A stretch of DNA of 18,834 nucleotides from Ramicandelaber brevisporus (Eukaryota; Kickxellomycota; Ramicandelaberales; Ramicandelaberaceae), in contig MU602740.1 in the NCBI GenBank assembly GCA_025201865.1, forward strand, positions 8,922 through 27,755, written 5' to 3'. A model generated the notes under the pieces. That model was not told the origin of the DNA and did no database searches. It saw nothing but the letters and a program-made list of their open reading frames with translations. Shown piece after piece: positions 15,984-18,834 of this stretch. Position 1 is the first letter of the stretch; each line of letters opens with the position of its first letter. The position numbers were made by a program, and so were the translations under genes.

Positions 15984-17369
15984 ATGTTTTGGCTCGTCGG
16001 ACGTGCCTTTGAGGTTGTCGTCGGCTTCCTCTACCCAGCGTATGAGTCCTACAAGGCCATCAAGCGCCATTCAGAGCACCAGGCTTACCAGAGCACAACT
16101 ATGGGCCGGCTCAACACCTTGTTCAATCAGGCTGCGGCCATCACCTCTTCCTCTGGCTCCTCCTCCTCCTCTTCTTCCTCTTCTTCTGCGACCGGTGCCG
16201 GCAGTGGAGCCAATGGCGACGAGAATGACCCAGCGTCGCACGTTGACCCGCTGTCATCTTGGCTTACGTACTGGATAGTCATCGGCGCATTCACCGCAGT
16301 TGAATCTGTGACCGACCTCTTCATTTCGTGGCTGCCACTGTACAGTCTTGCCAAGATGCTGATGATCATGTGGCTGATACTGCCACAGACTCAGGGTCAC
16401 CTGTATGTGTATGTGCGCTTCTTGCAGCCGCTGATTGCAAGGCACGAGAAGGAGATTGATGCATACTTGGCAAAGGTTAAAACGCAGATTGGAGAGCAAT
16501 CGGCTGCCTTGGGACAGCAGGGCATTAGTGTCATTCAGAATACGGCTACAAGTGTGATTCAGCAAGCAGCGGCACTGCCTCAGCAGACGGTCGTAGGCGC
16601 TGGTGGTGATGATGGAATGAGACAGCGTCGTCCACACTCACCTGCACAAAATGCCGCACAGGCCGAGAGTGCGAATGTAAATGCAAAGGGTGGAAGTGGC
16701 GTCGCACAGTCATTTATGGGGTTCGCGTCTGGTATTCTGTCAACTGCAGTGCGATCAACCGCGGCAAATATTTCTCCACGTCAGCTCGCTCGTGCTGCTC
16801 TGGGTAATGCTGTCAACGTGGACCAAGCAGGTGCTGCCGCTGCTTCTGGAACTCGCCCTGTCGTAACCTCTCTTCTCCAGTCTCTCACTGGTGCATTCGC
16901 CACCTCCGTCTCCAACACAAATGCCGCTGTGTCTGCTAATGCAGCACCTGGATCCAATGTCGCTGTAGATGCCCAAAGAACTGTGTTGGCTGAGCGCAAG
17001 CAGATGTTAATGCGTCTGATGCACGAGTTGGACGAGGCCGAGCGCTCTCTCGGCGGCACCGCAGATACCGCCGCCGCTTCATCTTCTACAGCATCCCGTT
17101 CATTCGCATCGGCGCCGATTGCATCTCGCTCCATCAGCACCGGACCCGCAGCGGATGTCCCCTCGGCTTCGAATGCTTTGGCGTCAGAGATTTTAGCCGA
17201 AGACGATGACGTGGTCATTGTGGAAAAGCATCCGAGCTCTGGAGGAATTCCATCGTCGCAGCATTCGTCGTCAACTACCACAGGTGAACACGTTGATGCT
17301 GCTGGTGCGAATGCAGATGCCACGTCACTCCCACCGCCACCACCCTTGTCATCACGAAAATGGTGGTGA
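15984..17369 (+). CDS. REEP/HVA22 (TB2/DP1) family ER-shaping membrane protein with Ser-rich insertion
   Basis: The 461-residue protein belongs to the TB2/DP1/HVA22 (REEP, Yop1) family, which bends ER tubules through hydrophobic hairpins. The N-terminus MFWLVGRAFEVVVGFLYPAY ESYKAIK is the classic first segment. The next conserved part, WLTYWIVIGAFTAVESVTD, FISWLPLYSLAKMLMIMWL, LPQTQG, lies at 93-138, and a helix FLQPLIARHEKEIDAYLAKVK follows. In relatives the first and second parts are almost adjacent; here about 65 residues, including ten Ser in a row (59-68), separate them. No clear GT-AG intron explains the insert. The start with the membrane segment fits REEP1-4-like proteins better than Yop1/REEP5, which carry an N-terminal extension. 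The C-terminal 290 residues are Ala/Ser-rich with a short coiled-coil-like helix (about 334-356) and an acidic EDDDVVIVE at 406-414. The ATG at 15984 is used; an upstream in-frame TTG at 15975 is not a credible eukaryotic start. Confidence 0.92.
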   Translation: MFWLVGRAFEVVVGFLYPAYESYKAIKRHSEHQAYQSTTMGRLNTLFNQAAAITSSSGSSSSSSSSSSATGAGSGANGDENDPASHVDPLSSWLTYWIVIGAFTAVESVTDLFISWLPLYSLAKMLMIMWLILPQTQGHLYVYVRFLQPLIARHEKEIDAYLAKVKTQIGEQSAALGQQGISVIQNTATSVIQQAAALPQQTVVGAGGDDGMRQRRPHSPAQNAAQAESANVNAKGGSGVAQSFMGFASGILSTAVRSTAANISPRQLARAALGNAVNVDQAGAAAASGTRPVVTSLLQSLTGAFATSVSNTNAAVSANAAPGSNVAVDAQRTVLAERKQMLMRLMHELDEAERSLGGTADTAAASSSTASRSFASAPIASRSISTGPAADVPSASNALASEILAEDDDVVIVEKHPSSGGIPSSQHSSSTTTGEHVDAAGANADATSLPPPPPLSSRKWW

Positions 17370-17380
17370 TAATTGACGCT

Positions 17381-17419
17381 GTTTTTGTTTTGTTTTTGTT
17401 TTGTTTTGTTTTGTTTTTG
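17381..17419. repeat. TTTTG/TTTTTG microsatellite
   Basis: Alternating GTTTT and GTTTTT units lie directly after the stop of the REEP-like gene, in its 3' untranslated region. The U-rich transcript could serve 3' end formation. Confidence 0.85.
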
Positions 17420-17871
17420 AACACCATGATGAACGACAATCCATCCAAAGTATGCGTATTTTTTCTATTTTTTTTGTTTGAACACGAATATCTCCAGGGC
17501 TCTAGCCAATGGCTAGCGCTGATACATATTCACACAGCCGTCACGATGTGATATCACGTTGAGTAAGACACATGGTCCGACAATAGAAGGGCACCTATGC
17601 TGTCCGGAAATTGGATCAAATGTTGAACCGTACACGCATCTTGAATTTGGAGTGTACCGAAGCAGCTCCGTGAGGGCTGGAGTGTAGCTGTTCCCCAGTA
17701 GTCACAAATCTGGATTCCTCGTCGGTGCACACAGCCTAATTGTTCCTCCGTCGCTGCATTTCATTCCCTCACGCAGGGCTATCCCTCGGTGGAGTGGCAA
17801 ATCAGACAACGGCGATGAAGAAAAAAAAAACCTTGCTGCTGCTAAGCCTACATCACTCCTAGACCTGTACG

Positions 17872-17878
17872 TATATAG
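17872..17878 (+). promoter_or_regulatory. Candidate TATA box (TATATAG) for the P450 gene
   Basis: TATATAG lies about 200 bp upstream of the P450 ATG and is followed by a pyrimidine-rich stretch and CAAC-rich DNA, the usual order in a fungal promoter. Pattern match only. Confidence 0.4.
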
Positions 17879-18000
17879 TGTGTATGCACACACTCTCACT
17901 TTCTTCTGTATCAACGCAGCATTCAACTTTCAACATTCTTCAACACGAAAGCCCACCGTCACTCTCTCCACTATTCTCTCCACAACAAATTCTCAAACAT

Positions 18001-18046
18001 TCACACGAACGCACACGCACACACACATACATATACACACACATAT
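18001..18046. repeat. CA-rich microsatellite in the P450 leader
   Basis: A run of CACACG, CACACA and CATATA steps ends 27 bp before the P450 start codon. Similar CA-rich tracts precede several other genes of this window. Confidence 0.8.
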
Positions 18047-18073
18047 CAATAACAACTAGCAGATAACACAAGA

Positions 18074-18834
18074 ATGCCGGCGTCATCGAATGCAGCCATT
18101 CTCCCCATGCTAACGAGCGGGCACGCTCTGTTGGCATACGCTGCAGCATTCGTCGCGTACCTCTCCTACAAAGTGTACCTGTTTGTTCGCGTTCCCAGTC
18201 AGCTCCGTCACATTCCACGCATGCCCATCTGGAGCTACATTACCGAAGTCTACCACGGCTACTCTTTCAAAGAGGGTTACGAGCGCCTGCGTTCTCAACT
18301 GAGCGTCGATCCAAACTGTGAGAAGCCCGCTGTCGAAACATATCTGCGCCGCGGCCGTACTGAGTGGGTGGTGCATTTGGCAAACGGTGACGATGCACGC
18401 CAGTATTTTGCAATGACAGATGTGTTCGCCAAGGTGCTGCCAACGGACTTGAGCCCAGGTTCATTGTTTGCAAGATTCAACACCAAGAACATTGTGTTCA
18501 GTGACACTGCAGATTGGCGTGTGCACCGCCGTGCTGTGAACCCAGCTTTCCATCGTGCCTGGTCCACCACCGCGTTTGGCGAGTGTGCTCATCGTGCATT
18601 ATCGAGAATCGAGTCGCAAAAGGGTGTTGTCGACATTGCGGAACTGATGTCTGGGCTGACAATCGATGCGCTCGGCATGGTGGCCTTCGATACCGAGTTT
18701 GGCGCCGTCGATGATCCCGGTACTCGTTTTGTAGCTCTCTACAAGGAACTGTTCACTGCATTCTCTAATCCAGTCTATGTCTTGCTGAGCGTTTTGGATA
18801 GACAGTGGAACCCGCTGCGTCGCAAGTACTTTGA
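18074..18834 (+). CDS. Cytochrome P450, N-terminal part (cut by window edge)
   Basis: The frame opens at ATG 18074 (A at -3) and runs to the right edge without a stop: 253 full codons, about half of a usual 500-residue P450. A membrane anchor is at about 16-38 (HALLAYAAAFVAYLSYKVYLFV region in short form), followed by a Pro-bearing turn (RVPSQLRHIPRMP) as in microsomal, ER-bound P450s. The helix-C signature WRVHRR with its WxxxR pair (W148, R152) sits in NIVFSDTADWRVHRRAVNPAF split, the heme-propionate contact region. A later block LTIDALGMVAFDTEFGAV (about 195-212) matches the helix E-F area. The helix-I oxygen groove, ExxR and the heme Cys loop lie beyond the window, so catalytic integrity cannot be judged. 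The sequence style is that of CYP3/CYP4-like clans; substrate and CYP family are unknown. A reductase partner is expected but none is here. Confidence 0.88.
   Translation, partial: MPASSNAAILPMLTSGHALLAYAAAFVAYLSYKVYLFVRVPSQLRHIPRMPIWSYITEVYHGYSFKEGYERLRSQLSVDPNCEKPAVETYLRRGRTEWVVHLANGDDARQYFAMTDVFAKVLPTDLSPGSLFARFNTKNIVFSDTADWRVHRRAVNPAFHRAWSTTAFGECAHRALSRIESQKGVVDIAELMSGLTIDALGMVAFDTEFGAVDDPGTRFVALYKELFTAFSNPVYVLLSVLDRQWNPLRRKYF

Larger units (their letters stand above)
17370..18073. other. Intergenic region between the REEP-like and P450 genes
   Basis: About 700 bp without a supported gene. It begins with a TTTTG-type repeat (17381-17419), then an unremarkable stretch with a 10-bp palindrome GTGATATCAC at 17548-17557, a run of ten A at 17821-17830, a TATATAG at 17872-17878, a C/T- and CAAC-rich leader-like part, and a CA microsatellite at about 18001-18046 just before the P450 ATG. 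I looked for tRNA-like box sequences and found none convincing. Confidence 0.6.

Noticed and set aside
17548-17557. 10-bp palindrome GTGATATCAC
   Set aside because: It is a single short palindrome in intergenic DNA without a second copy or clear promoter context.
17420-17820. Possible tRNA or small RNA gene
   Set aside because: No A-box/B-box pair or cloverleaf could be found by eye; some short hairpins only.

Overview
The window looks like nuclear DNA of an intron-poor, early-diverging fungus. The genes are fungal or eukaryotic (Cdc20, Dopey/Dop1, RMD1-RMD8/Sif family, REEP/HVA22 family, P450, NAD-type SDR). Each reads as one uninterrupted exon, including a gene of about 7.1 kb, and the intergenic stretches are 70-1030 bp. 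Few introns and low-complexity-rich proteins would fit Zoopagomycota such as Kickxellomycotina, but that placement is a weak inference.

Layout from left to right. (1) 1-1070, minus: 3'-truncated gene for an unidentified single-pass membrane protein with a long Ser/Pro/Gln-rich cytosolic tail. (2) 1071-2098: divergent control region with a forkhead-type site. (3) 2099-3655, plus: CDC20, the mitotic APC/C activator, with C-box and C-terminal Ile-Arg tail. (4) 3727-4572, minus: NAD-type short-chain dehydrogenase, convergent with CDC20 and only 71 bp away. (5) 5172-7604, minus: RMD1/RMD8 (Sif2/Sif3) family protein with a C-terminal membrane anchor. (6) 7605-8267: divergent promoter region with minisatellites. 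(7) 8268-15344, plus: DOP1 (Dopey), a giant Golgi/endosome trafficking protein. (8) 15345-15983: intergenic region with a perfect 100-bp tandem duplication. (9) 15984-17369, plus: REEP/HVA22/TB2-DP1 family ER-shaping protein with a Ser-rich insertion. (10) 17370-18073: intergenic. (11) 18074-end, plus: N-terminal part of a membrane-anchored cytochrome P450, cut by the window edge.

The genes do not form an evident cluster. DOP1, the REEP-like protein, the RMD-family protein and the P450 are all expected at membranes of the secretory or ER system, but this is probably chance neighbourhood. I saw no transposon, CRISPR array, rRNA, tRNA or viral element, and no convincing novel multi-gene system. 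The points worth a second look are lineage-specific insertions and extensions of known families, the exact tandem duplication, and a possible cell-cycle control site ahead of CDC20.
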